From assembly GCA_035292425.1 (NCBI GenBank), contig DATDQD010000054.1, forward strand, positions 1 to 11,128: a DNA stretch of 11,128 nucleotides, in the 5' to 3' direction. A program made the translations under genes and the position numbers. The DNA is from SZUA-254 sp035292425. Lineage in GTDB: Bacteria > Bacteroidota > Ignavibacteria > UBA10030 > SZUA-254. Positions 1 through 6,025 of this stretch are shown here, piece after piece; the stretch's first letter is position 1; each line of letters opens with the position of its first letter. Below the pieces are notes generated by a model. The model was not told the origin of the DNA. It worked only from the letters and a program-made list of their open reading frames with translations, and made no database searches.

Positions 1-2111
1 CTGTTGTAGCCCGCGCTGACCGTCCAGTGGCGGAAGAAATATTCGGCGGACGCGTGGAAGCGCTCTTTCGCCGGTAGGTCCCGATTGGGCGACCAGGAGC
101 CCGTGAGGTTGAAATAGTGGACCGGCAGCGGGTCGGATATCGCCGCCGTGAGGCCGAGGGTATAGACGTCCTTGTACCCCTGGACGATCGGGTACATCGA
201 GGCCAGGCGGAGGTCCCCCAGGCCCTCGTACTCCCCCCTCGAGATGGTGAGCGAGTCGATGTTGATGCGTTGCGGGTTGGGCGGGCCGAGTTTCCACGAC
301 TCCAGGACCGGATACTGCTCGATGATCTGATCACCGAGGTAACTGATCGGCGCGACGTCCTCCGTCGGCCGGATGGGGATCGCAACGGGAACGAACCCCT
401 TCCCCGTGAACCGGAAGGCAATGATGGAATCGGCCGTATAGGGGATGGGCCGGAACATTCCGGTCTCCGCGTTCGTGAGCGCGTCGAGCTTTTTCGTCCC
501 GAGGTTGATGCGGAAAACGTTCGACACCCCCGTGACATACGATGTCCCGTAAATTTCTTTTCCATCCTTTGAAAACACGAAATTTGCCGGGGAATTTTTC
601 TCGAACTCGTACACCACCTCGCGGGACCGGACCCCCGCCATGAGCGAGTCGATATTCATCGTAACCAGCTTCTGGCGGCCGTTGATTTCCAGGAGCACGC
701 CGAGCATCGTCCTGCCGTCGGGGGAGATGTCCAGGTCGAAGAGGTCGTTTCCGTAAGACAGTTCGAGGACCTCGTACCTGTAGATGTACGGGTCGGGCAT
801 GCGGATGAGCGTTGAGATGCCCCTGTTGTGCTGGACCCCCCAGAGCGCCTTGTCGGCGGGGTTGACCACCAGGTCTCCGATGCGCGCGTCCCGGAAGAGC
901 ATCCGGCTGTCGCCGCTGTTCAGGTCGAAGACGTTGATGTCCCGCCAATTTTTCGAATTGTCGGTCGTGTAAAATAATTTCCGGATGTCCGGGTCATAGG
1001 CAAGCGACGCCACGTAGTAGAGCGTTGGCGTTGGAACGTCCACGATCGACTCCCTGGCGCCCGTTTTCACATCGATCCCGGTGATGTGCGCGACTTCTCC
1101 CGGGTAGTTGACCCCGCAGTAGATCTTCCCCGTCGCCGTGTCATAGAATTCCCGCGAAACCGAACCGAGGACCCCGTCGTGGATGACGCGGTAGGGCGTC
1201 ACCGGGTAGGTCCGGACAGAGTCAAGGTTCGCCCTCTGCCAGCGGTGCTCGAACTCGATCCAGCGCGACCACTCATCGTCCAGCGGGTGGCCTGTGACTT
1301 CCTCGAACTGCGTCGAGAAATAGGCCGAACTCCCCTCCGACCGGTTGAACCACTCCAGGATTTTTTCCGGTCCGTACGTCAGCGCGATGTAGCTCACGAA
1401 GCGGGTCCCGTAGAGATACGAATTCGCGCCGATCTGGAAGTCGATGGTGGTCCCCTCCGACTCGATGCCCACGAAGTCGTAGAAGTACGCTGAATCGGCG
1501 ACCATCGTCCGGAACATCATTTCGTCGTACCCCCCGAGCGCCCTGCCGATCCCCCCCGCCATCCAGGTCTCCAGAAAGGTCGCGATCCCCTCGTGGTACC
1601 ACCGCGGGGAATACCACCGCGGGTTCGTGAGGAAACTGTAGAACATCGAGACCGGGTTCTCGGCGACCGGAAGCACCTTCCCCAGGAACAGACCGCGGAA
1701 GAACCGGTCACTCCCGGCCGCCTTGTCCACTGCGACCATGTGGGCGAGCTCGTGCATGAAGACCCAGTTCATCCGTTCATTCGTCGGCGCCGTTTCGTAA
1801 ACATAATCATAGGGCTCCACGCCGATGTTGAGGAAATTCCAGTTGATCGTGCTCGTGCCGCCCGTGCCGTAGTCGTTGAAGTCGTGCAGGAAGACCGTGA
1901 CCTTTTCAGACGGGGTGTAATCGAAGAGCCTCCGGTGGAACGTCATGGCGTTCTCGAACGTCCTCCCGGTGTGCGGGATGAGGTAGTCCAGGCCCGGGTC
2001 GTACCAGACCAGGCGCATGGTCTCCGTTTCAAGCGTCGTCAGCTGGGCCCTGAGGGGTCCGGAGAAATGGGGCGAAACTGAGAGCAACAGCGCGAACAGA
2101 CCAATCCTCAT
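1..2111 (-). CDS. Secreted HELAH metallopeptidase with TolB-like propeller and probable C-terminal outer-membrane barrel (3' end outside window)
   Basis: The frame is open from the ATG at 2111 to the left edge with no stop (703 complete codons), so the C-terminus lies outside the window. A signal peptide is visible: MRIG, a hydrophobic stretch, then LRA-Q near residue 22. Residues 120-124 are HELAH, a zinc-peptidase HExxH motif. WYHEGIATFLE follows, with E174 as probable third ligand, the gluzincin (peptidase MA clan) arrangement. From about residue 300 to 590 come blade-like repeats such as DISPDGRTMLGV and FSKDGKEIYGT, typical of TolB/WD40-like propellers. The last 70 or so residues show alternating patterns (VHYFNLTGSW, ASAEYFFRHWTVSAGY) that look like the first strands of an outer-membrane barrel. 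I infer a surface protease or receptor; the substrate is unknown. An in-frame ATG at 2147 is possible, but the one at 2111 sits properly before the signal peptide. The gene lies after a terminator, so it probably has its own promoter. Confidence 0.85.
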   Translation of the reverse strand, partial: MRIGLFALLLSVSPHFSGPLRAQLTTLETETMRLVWYDPGLDYLIPHTGRTFENAMTFHRRLFDYTPSEKVTVFLHDFNDYGTGGTSTINWNFLNIGVEPYDYVYETAPTNERMNWVFMHELAHMVAVDKAAGSDRFFRGLFLGKVLPVAENPVSMFYSFLTNPRWYSPRWYHEGIATFLETWMAGGIGRALGGYDEMMFRTMVADSAYFYDFVGIESEGTTIDFQIGANSYLYGTRFVSYIALTYGPEKILEWFNRSEGSSAYFSTQFEEVTGHPLDDEWSRWIEFEHRWQRANLDSVRTYPVTPYRVIHDGVLGSVSREFYDTATGKIYCGVNYPGEVAHITGIDVKTGARESIVDVPTPTLYYVASLAYDPDIRKLFYTTDNSKNWRDINVFDLNSGDSRMLFRDARIGDLVVNPADKALWGVQHNRGISTLIRMPDPYIYRYEVLELSYGNDLFDLDISPDGRTMLGVLLEINGRQKLVTMNIDSLMAGVRSREVVYEFEKNSPANFVFSKDGKEIYGTSYVTGVSNVFRINLGTKKLDALTNAETGMFRPIPYTADSIIAFRFTGKGFVPVAIPIRPTEDVAPISYLGDQIIEQYPVLESWKLGPPNPQRINIDSLTISRGEYEGLGDLRLASMYPIVQGYKDVYTLGLTAAISDPLPVHYFNLTGSWSPNRDLPAKERFHASAEYFFRHWTVSAGYN

Positions 2112-2128
2112 GCGGGAGGAGTTCCCGC
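2112..2128 (-). promoter_or_regulatory. Hairpin abutting the peptidase start codon
   Basis: On the minus strand GCGGGA-ACTCC-TCCCGC forms a perfect 6-bp stem with a 5-base loop, ending one base before the ATG at 2111. No Shine-Dalgarno sequence is visible ahead of this ATG. The hairpin could limit ribosome access, or it could simply be coding sequence if translation starts at the in-frame ATG at 2147. An AT-rich island (TTTTTAATATATT, about 2156-2168) just upstream may hold a -10 element, but I see no convincing -35. The stem is visible; any role is inference. Confidence 0.3.
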
Positions 2129-2191
2129 CCGTGGCGAGGGTAAGCATAGTCCGTGAATATATTAAAAATACAACAAAAGGGCAGGGCGCAC

Positions 2192-2224
2192 AAAAAAAAG
2201 AGGGGACGCACGGGGCGTCCCCTC
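2192..2224 (-). terminator. Rho-independent terminator after the hexad-repeat anti-sigma gene
   Basis: Read on the minus strand, a perfect 10-bp GC-rich stem (GAGGGGACGC / GCGTCCCCTC, bases 2215-2224 with 2200-2209) closes a 5-base loop and is followed directly by eight T residues (2199-2192). It begins 24 bases after the stop codon of the 2248-3528 gene and precedes the peptidase gene. It therefore ends the signalling transcript and separates it from the protease gene. Confidence 0.93.
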
Positions 2225-2247
2225 TCGACTTCGCCTCTCTCTGGTGA

Positions 2248-3528
2248 TTATTCCCTGTCGAAGGCCTTCATGTCGATGGACAGCGACCGGGCAAGAGCGG
2301 CCTGCTTTTCCATGGTCAGCGACCGCATGAAATCCGCCTGTTTCTCGAGGGGGGCAGACCTCATGACATCGGCCTGTTTCTCGATTGTCAGGCTCCTGAA
2401 GAGATCGGCACTCCGCTGGATGTCGAGGCTGCGGAGCAGATCCGCGGTCTTCTGCAGGTCGGCGGAGCGATAGATGTCGGCCTGGCGATCGATCGGAGCA
2501 GACCGGAAGTAATCGGCGCTCTTCTGGAGATCGGCGCTCCGGAAAAGATCGGCACTCCTCTGGAGGTCCGCGGAACGGTAGATCTGCGCGAGTTTTTCCA
2601 TGGTCAGCGACCGGAACAATTCCTGCGTCTTCTGCAGGTCCGCGCTGCGGTAGAGATCCGCTGACTTTTCGAACGACGTACCTTTCAGGATTTCGGCCTG
2701 GCGCTCGATCGTGAGCGACCGGTAGAGGTCGGCCTGCCTCTGAAGATCGGCGCTGCGGAACATGTCGGCAGTTTTCGCAACATCAGCCGTGCGGGCGATG
2801 TCGGCGAGCTTCTGAAGGTCCGCGGAGCGGGCGATCGACATTGCACGTTCCATCGTGAGGGAACGTTCCATCGTGAGGCTCCTGTACAGATCGGCAGCCC
2901 TCTGGAGGTCGGCTGACCGGAACAGCTCGATCTGCTTTTCCATGGTCAGGCTGCGGTACAGATCGGCAGTCCGCTGGATATCGGCCGAGCGGAAGATTTC
3001 GGCCGCGCGGGCGAGGCCTGCGTTGTCCGGGGAACCGTCGCCGCTGGCGCCGTCCGTCGAGTTTTCCTGTCCGCTCAGGACGACGTCTTTATCGCTGATC
3101 TGCTCGGAGCGGTATTTCTTGGCCCCGCCGATCGTTCCGAACAACTCGGAATCCTGTGGCCAGGGATACAAAACGGCGAAGTAGAGAACCGCGATGGCTG
3201 CGAGTGCTCCGCCGATGATGAGTTTGTTTTTCATGACTACCTCCTGTGAATGAGAGAACGTGAATAATGAGTTGATGGTGTGAATTAATGCGTGCCGGGC
3301 AGGGGGGTCCGGCGTTTTGATGCTGTTGAGAACGACCTTTTTTAATTCCGGCGAAGGTTCCTGCCTGGGAACGGATTTCAGAAGGCCGAACAGCGAAAGG
3401 CTTTCCTCGTAGAACCGGCGAGCCTCGGCGTCCGATGCCAGGATATCCCTGAGCCGGGCGCTCTCCGCCCGCGTGAGATCGCCGTCGAGTTCCCGGTAGA
3501 CGAGATCCTGATATTGTTCGCGATTCAT
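2248..3528 (-). CDS. Membrane anti-sigma-like protein with 41 tandem hexapeptide repeats
   Basis: This is a 426-residue protein whose ATG overlaps the sigma-factor stop (ATGA), the usual layout of a sigma/anti-sigma pair. Residues 1-75 (MNREQYQDLVYRELDGDLTR onward) resemble the helical anti-sigma domain of the ZAS family but have no His-x3-Cys-x2-Cys zinc ligands. A linker follows, then one membrane helix at about 102-121, then a Gly/Ser/Asp-rich linker (150-170). Residues 175-420 are 41 six-residue units without a single insertion or deletion. Each has a hydrophobic residue at position 4 and Arg or Lys at position 6 (40 of 41 units). Two types alternate: [S/T/Q]AD-L-[F/Y]-R, then SADLQ[R/K] or SLT[M/I]E[K/R]. 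With the N-terminus in the cytoplasm, the repeats would lie outside the inner membrane. I infer a sensor or scaffold on an anti-sigma factor. I do not recognise the repeat as a named family. Confidence 0.88.
   Translation of the reverse strand: MNREQYQDLVYRELDGDLTRAESARLRDILASDAEARRFYEESLSLFGLLKSVPRQEPSPELKKVVLNSIKTPDPPARHALIHTINSLFTFSHSQEVVMKNKLIIGGALAAIAVLYFAVLYPWPQDSELFGTIGGAKKYRSEQISDKDVVLSGQENSTDGASGDGSPDNAGLARAAEIFRSADIQRTADLYRSLTMEKQIELFRSADLQRAADLYRSLTMERSLTMERAMSIARSADLQKLADIARTADVAKTADMFRSADLQRQADLYRSLTIERQAEILKGTSFEKSADLYRSADLQKTQELFRSLTMEKLAQIYRSADLQRSADLFRSADLQKSADYFRSAPIDRQADIYRSADLQKTADLLRSLDIQRSADLFRSLTIEKQADVMRSAPLEKQADFMRSLTMEKQAALARSLSIDMKAFDRE
2269..3006 (-). repeat. 18-bp / 36-bp coding tandem repeat (41 hexad codons blocks)
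   Basis: This DNA encodes residues 175-420 of the anti-sigma-like protein: 41 consecutive 18-bp units, paired into 36-bp super-units. The most frequent peptides are SAD[L/I]Q[R/K] (8 copies) and SLT[M/I]E[K/R] (7 copies). At DNA level most units have diverged at synonymous positions (for example rc of ctggaggtc versus ctgcaggtc for the same LQ), so the array is mostly old and the peptide pattern is kept by selection. One pair of neighbouring units (2845-2880) is nearly identical and looks recent. Confidence 0.92.
2845..2880 (-). repeat. Recent 18-bp duplication inside the hexad array
   Basis: Bases 2845-2862 and 2863-2880 are identical at 16 of 18 positions and both encode SLTMER (residues 217-228). 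This is the only place where two units of the second type stand side by side, so it shifts the two-type alternation by one unit. It looks like replication slippage within the array. Confidence 0.85.
3240..3245 (-). promoter_or_regulatory. Perfect internal Shine-Dalgarno (AGGAGG) before Met99 of the anti-sigma-like gene
   Basis: The minus strand reads AGGAGG, TAGTC, then ATG (3234-3232) in frame with the 2248-3528 gene. This is the best ribosome-binding site in the window, whereas the annotated start at 3528 has none. Initiation here would give a 328-residue product starting MKNKLIIGGA, that is, the membrane helix plus all 41 repeats without the anti-sigma domain. The site falls exactly at the domain border. 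It could mark a real second product, or the trace of a formerly separate gene now fused in frame. Confidence 0.55.
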
Positions 3529-4058
3529 AGTTCGAGTCTGTTGGATAATATTTTTTTCAGCGATTGCCGCGCCGTGAAGAGGCGCGATTTGACTGTCCTG
3601 ACCGGCAGATCCAGGATGAAGCCTATTTCGTCGTACGAAAGTTCCTCGAAGTGCCTGAGAATGATGACGATCCTGTTGTCGTCGCTCAATTTCGTCAACC
3701 CTTCCTCGACCGAGTTCGAGAGCATCCCGGCCTGCAGAATCTCTTCGGGATTGCGGTCCCCCGCGGCCGGCTCCTCATCCAGTCCCTCGTTTCTTCTTGA
3801 CGATTCGACGAAGTTGATCGATTCGTTGACGGTGATCCTGTAAATCCAGCTGAAAAATTTGAACTTCGGATTGTAGGTGCCCAGCTTTTCCGAGGCTTTG
3901 ATGAAGACGTTCTGTGTAATGTCCGCCGCGTCATCGGGATCATTGATCATTCTCAACGCGACGTTGTAGACCGTCTTCTGGTACTTCTCAACGAGGGGTC
4001 CGAATGCCCCCCGTTCACCCTCGAGATATCGCCTGACAAGTGTCTGATCGTCGGTCAT
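3525..4058 (-). CDS. ECF (sigma-70 family) RNA polymerase sigma factor
   Basis: The 177-residue product has the two domains of an extracytoplasmic-function sigma factor. Region 2 spans about 8-88, with DDAADITQNVFIKA for core binding and FFSWIYRITVNESINF for -10 recognition. Region 4 spans about 118-170, with LRHFEELSYDEIGFILDLPVRTVKSRLFTAR as the -35 helix-turn-helix. There is no region 1.1 or 3, as expected for ECF factors. Its stop overlaps the start of the membrane anti-sigma-like gene by ATGA, so the two are translated together and that protein is the likely direct inhibitor. Upstream genes encode STAS and kinase proteins, which suggests an added partner-switching input. Which ECF subgroup it belongs to, and which promoters it reads, cannot be told from here. 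The ATG at 4058 lacks an adjacent Shine-Dalgarno; an AGGAGG sits further upstream at 4092-4097. Confidence 0.95.
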   Translation of the reverse strand: MTDDQTLVRRYLEGERGAFGPLVEKYQKTVYNVALRMINDPDDAADITQNVFIKASEKLGTYNPKFKFFSWIYRITVNESINFVESSRRNEGLDEEPAAGDRNPEEILQAGMLSNSVEEGLTKLSDDNRIVIILRHFEELSYDEIGFILDLPVRTVKSRLFTARQSLKKILSNRLEL

Positions 4059-4097
4059 AGGAAATACAGGCGACTGCGCAAAAAGTTGGCGCCTCCT
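4055..4097 (-). other. Possible nine-codon leader ORF with AGGAGG ahead of the sigma gene
   Basis: On the minus strand, AGGAGG (4097-4092) is followed 10 bases later by TTG (4081). It opens a frame of eight codons (TTG CGC AGT CGC CTG TAT TTC CTA) and a TGA that overlaps the sigma-factor ATG as ATGA. The sigma gene has no Shine-Dalgarno of its own, so translational coupling through this mini-ORF would explain how it is initiated. This is tentative: TTG starts are rare and the arrangement could be chance. The rest of the 100-base gap above the sigma gene shows no clear promoter or terminator. Confidence 0.25.
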
Positions 4098-4158
4098 CTT
4101 AAAATTGTCTGCGGTTGAACGCCGTGACGGCTCGAAATGGGAAAAAATGCCGATTTTC

Positions 4159-4443
4159 CTAGGTTATCTCAAAAATCCTGTCGAAACCGGCATATTGGAA
4201 GACGTCCCCGATATGTTTGTTCATATTGATCAGTTTAAGGCTTTTCCCGGATTCCCGGAGCCGTCTCTGGGTCATCAGCAATATCCCCAGGCCGGCGCTG
4301 GAGATATAATCAAGCTCGGCGAAATCCACGGTCGTCGAGTCTTTAATCTGGTCGAACACCGCCCTCGCCTTCTCCACCTGCGCGGCATCGAACCTTCCGG
4401 AGAGCCGGATCCGGCCTTCTTCCGGGACAGTCGCGTTGAACAT
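4159..4443 (-). CDS. STAS-domain anti-sigma factor antagonist (RsbV/SpoIIAA-like)
   Basis: The 94-residue protein is a single STAS domain. The strand GRIRLSGRFDAAQ (10-22) is followed by VDFAELDYISSAGLGILL (39-56). The latter contains the conserved loop and its phosphorylatable serine (S48 or S49), then the usual helix and the strand KSLKLINMN. In this family the unphosphorylated form binds a HATPase anti-sigma kinase and releases its sigma factor, while kinase phosphorylation of the loop serine switches it off. Its start lies one base after the stop of the RsbW-like kinase gene, so the two are an obvious working pair. It precedes the ECF sigma gene by 100 bases. Confidence 0.93.
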   Translation of the reverse strand: MFNATVPEEGRIRLSGRFDAAQVEKARAVFDQIKDSTTVDFAELDYISSAGLGILLMTQRRLRESGKSLKLINMNKHIGDVFQYAGFDRIFEIT

Positions 4444-4444
4444 G

Positions 4445-4849
4445 CTATGCCTTCAATTTTTTTACCATTGTGATGACGCTGTCGCTGCCAAGGTACTCGT
4501 ACCTGAATTCATCCACGTACTTCCGGACCAGGTGGACCCCAAGTCCTCCCGGCTTTCGTTCCGTGATGGGTTTCCCGGTGTCGACGGGGGGGGCGGTGGT
4601 CGGATCGAAATAGTCGACGCCGTAGTCTGTCATCCGGATCCTGAGAGCGCGGGTGTCGCCGGAAATGTCGATCGATACGTCGTTCCTGCCCGATGGCTGA
4701 TATTTGACCATGTTCGTGAAGATTTCCTCGATGACGAAATTGAGCGTGAACACCATGTTCTCGTCGAGCGCGTGTCCCGCCGCGAACGACCGGACGAACT
4801 CATCGATCGATTCGAGAGAGCTGAAATCCTTTCTGAACTTTTTCTCCAT
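4445..4849 (-). CDS. RsbW/SpoIIAB-like serine-protein kinase (HATPase_c_2)
   Basis: The 134-residue protein has the Bergerat ATP-binding fold of anti-sigma kinases. The N-box is FVIEEIFTNMVKY (38-50, with E41/E42 and N46), the G1 box is MTDYGVDYFDP (73-83, D75 and G77), and the G2 box is KPGGLGVHLVRK (99-110). Members phosphorylate STAS antagonists and sequester a partner, which may be a sigma factor or another regulator. Here it is flanked by two STAS genes, each a possible substrate. An in-frame TAG 6 bases upstream (4856-4858) fixes the ATG at 4849 as the first possible ATG. No clear Shine-Dalgarno is visible. No PP2C phosphatase of the RsbU/SpoIIE kind is present in the window. Whether its target is the nearby ECF sigma factor is unknown: RsbW-type kinases usually hold sigma-B/sigma-F-type factors. 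Confidence 0.92.
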   Translation of the reverse strand: MEKKFRKDFSSLESIDEFVRSFAAGHALDENMVFTLNFVIEEIFTNMVKYQPSGRNDVSIDISGDTRALRIRMTDYGVDYFDPTTAPPVDTGKPITERKPGGLGVHLVRKYVDEFRYEYLGSDSVITMVKKLKA

Positions 4850-4951
4850 CAGAGACTATTCGCAGGAACGAAACGGCCGGCTGCCGGACCGGGTCCGGGG
4901 GGGGTGACACGCCGTTGATTGCCTGTGATTGGCTGCTCCCTGGTTGCGGAC

Positions 4952-5302
4952 TCAGGCGCCCGGCTGACCGACGGTGCGGACCGCGTCGTTGACGGTGGAA
5001 TGAAAGTGAAAGATCAGCTGGAGTTGTGCGGTTTCGAAAACGCTCCTTACTTCCCGGCTCGTCTCCGCCAGGTAGATCTCCCCCCCGGATCTCCGGAGGG
5101 TCGTGAGAGCGCCGACGAGGGACCCGATCCCGCAACTGTTGATATAATGGACCTTGCGGAGATTCACGACGAGGCGGATTTTTCCGAGGCGGACGAGGTC
5201 GCGGACCTTCTGCTGAAAGGTGATCTGGTCCGGTTCGCTGATAAAATCGCCGGTCAGGTTGAACACGGCCACACCTCCGACCTGGCTTTCTTCGATGATC
5301 AT
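4952..5302 (-). CDS. STAS-domain protein (anti-sigma factor antagonist-like)
   Basis: This 116-residue single-domain STAS protein has VGGVAVFNLTGDF at 8-20 as the first strands. The phospho-loop is VHYINSCGIGSLVGAL (51-66), where S56 is the likely phosphorylation site, and GGEIYLAE follows as the later strand. It is somewhat longer than the second STAS protein at 4159-4443 and differs from it in the loop (NSCG versus SSAG), so the two are not recent copies. It is the first gene after a candidate promoter and lies 102 bases upstream of the RsbW-like kinase. It probably acts as a substrate or competitor in the same switch. Confidence 0.92.
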   Translation of the reverse strand: MIIEESQVGGVAVFNLTGDFISEPDQITFQQKVRDLVRLGKIRLVVNLRKVHYINSCGIGSLVGALTTLRRSGGEIYLAETSREVRSVFETAQLQLIFHFHSTVNDAVRTVGQPGA

Positions 5303-5333
5303 TTCGGGTGGAATGAATCTACGGGAATGGGTT

Positions 5334-5362
5334 AAATTACCGATAATAATTTACAGTGTCAA
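5334..5362 (-). promoter_or_regulatory. Candidate sigma-70-type promoter for the signalling operon
   Basis: On the minus strand a perfect -35 TTGACA (5362-5357) is followed by a 17-base spacer and TAATTT (5339-5334) as a weak -10 (3 of 6 consensus bases). The -35 overlaps the stop codon of aat (TGA at 5361-5359). Transcription would start about 25 bases ahead of the STAS gene at 5302. The surrounding 50 bases are notably AT-rich compared with the rest of the window. If real, it lets the signalling genes be expressed apart from the upstream housekeeping block. Confidence 0.45.
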
Positions 5363-5988
5363 TAACCCGGTGGGAGAGGTTTTGGCCCTGGAGGGGGAAA
5401 TTTTACGGTTTTCGGCAGGGACCGGGCCAACAGCCCGAGATAGGTCTCCCGGGAAATTTCGATCGCCCCGAATCGTGCCAGGTGGGCGGTTATGAACTGA
5501 ATGTCGAGGAGGGTGAATCCCCCGCCCCGGAGGATCCCGACGAGGTGGACGAGGGCGACCTTGGACGCATCCGTCCGAAGGCTGAACATCGACTCCCCGA
5601 AGAAGGCGCCCCCGATGGCGACTCCGTACAGGCCTCCCGCCAGTTCGCCTCCGGAGCGGCACTCGACGCTGTGGGCGTATCCTTCCCGCCACAGTCCGGT
5701 GTATGCGTCGGCGATCTCACGGGAAATCCAGGTCTCGTCGCGCTCCGCGCAGCGCGCGACAACCGCCGGAAAATCGAGGTCGGTCGTGACCGTAAACGTC
5801 TCCCGTTCCACGGTTCGCTTCAGGCTGCGGGTGACGCGGAAGTCGTCGAGCAGGATGACCGCCCTGGGGTCGGGGGAATGCCACCCGATCCGGCCGTCTT
5901 CGGGATCGGCCATGGGGAAGAATCCTTTGGAGTACGCCCCGAGGAGGAGGCCGGTGGTGAGCGCGGGTATGTTCGCGGTGCGTTTCAT
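5359..5988 (-). CDS. aat: Leucyl/phenylalanyl-tRNA--protein transferase
   Basis: Aat transfers Leu or Phe from aminoacyl-tRNA to proteins with N-terminal Arg or Lys, marking them for ClpS/ClpAP degradation (the bacterial N-end rule). The 209-residue protein has the full family signature: LLLGAYSKGFFPM near the start (14-26), GGLYGVAIGGAFFGESMFS (118-136, containing the catalytic-site Glu), ASKVALVHLV (141-150), and the GFTLLDIQFITAHLARFGAIEISR block (157-180) with the active-site Asp162 and Gln164. It is slightly shorter than the E. coli protein, mainly at the ends. It starts 37 bases after the phosphofructokinase stop. AAGGAGA lies 13 bases before the ATG, a rather long spacing; no other in-frame start fits better. 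It is probably the last gene of the upstream operon. Confidence 0.96.
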   Translation of the reverse strand: MKRTANIPALTTGLLLGAYSKGFFPMADPEDGRIGWHSPDPRAVILLDDFRVTRSLKRTVERETFTVTTDLDFPAVVARCAERDETWISREIADAYTGLWREGYAHSVECRSGGELAGGLYGVAIGGAFFGESMFSLRTDASKVALVHLVGILRGGGFTLLDIQFITAHLARFGAIEISRETYLGLLARSLPKTVKFPPPGPKPLPPGY

Positions 5989-6025
5989 CGCCTGGGGCGG
6001 ATCTCCTTCGGGCGCCGGCGATCGG

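Noticed and set aside
2029..2211. 60-codon minus-strand frame with a signal-like start (MRPLFFLCALPFCC)
   Set aside because: It overlaps the terminator stem/T tract region and the signal peptide of the peptidase in another frame, and ends soon after; the peptidase frame has clear domains.
2269..3006. CRISPR array or non-coding satellite
   Set aside because: The 18/36-bp periodicity is codon-phased, units vary mainly at synonymous sites, there are no spacers, and the frame is open throughout.
4884..4904. Perfect hairpin CCGGAC-CCG-GTCCGG next to an 8-base G run between the STAS and kinase genes, considered as a terminator
   Set aside because: No T tract follows on the minus strand and the stem is only 6 bp. 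The G run could be slippage-prone, but it lies outside the coding frames I accept.
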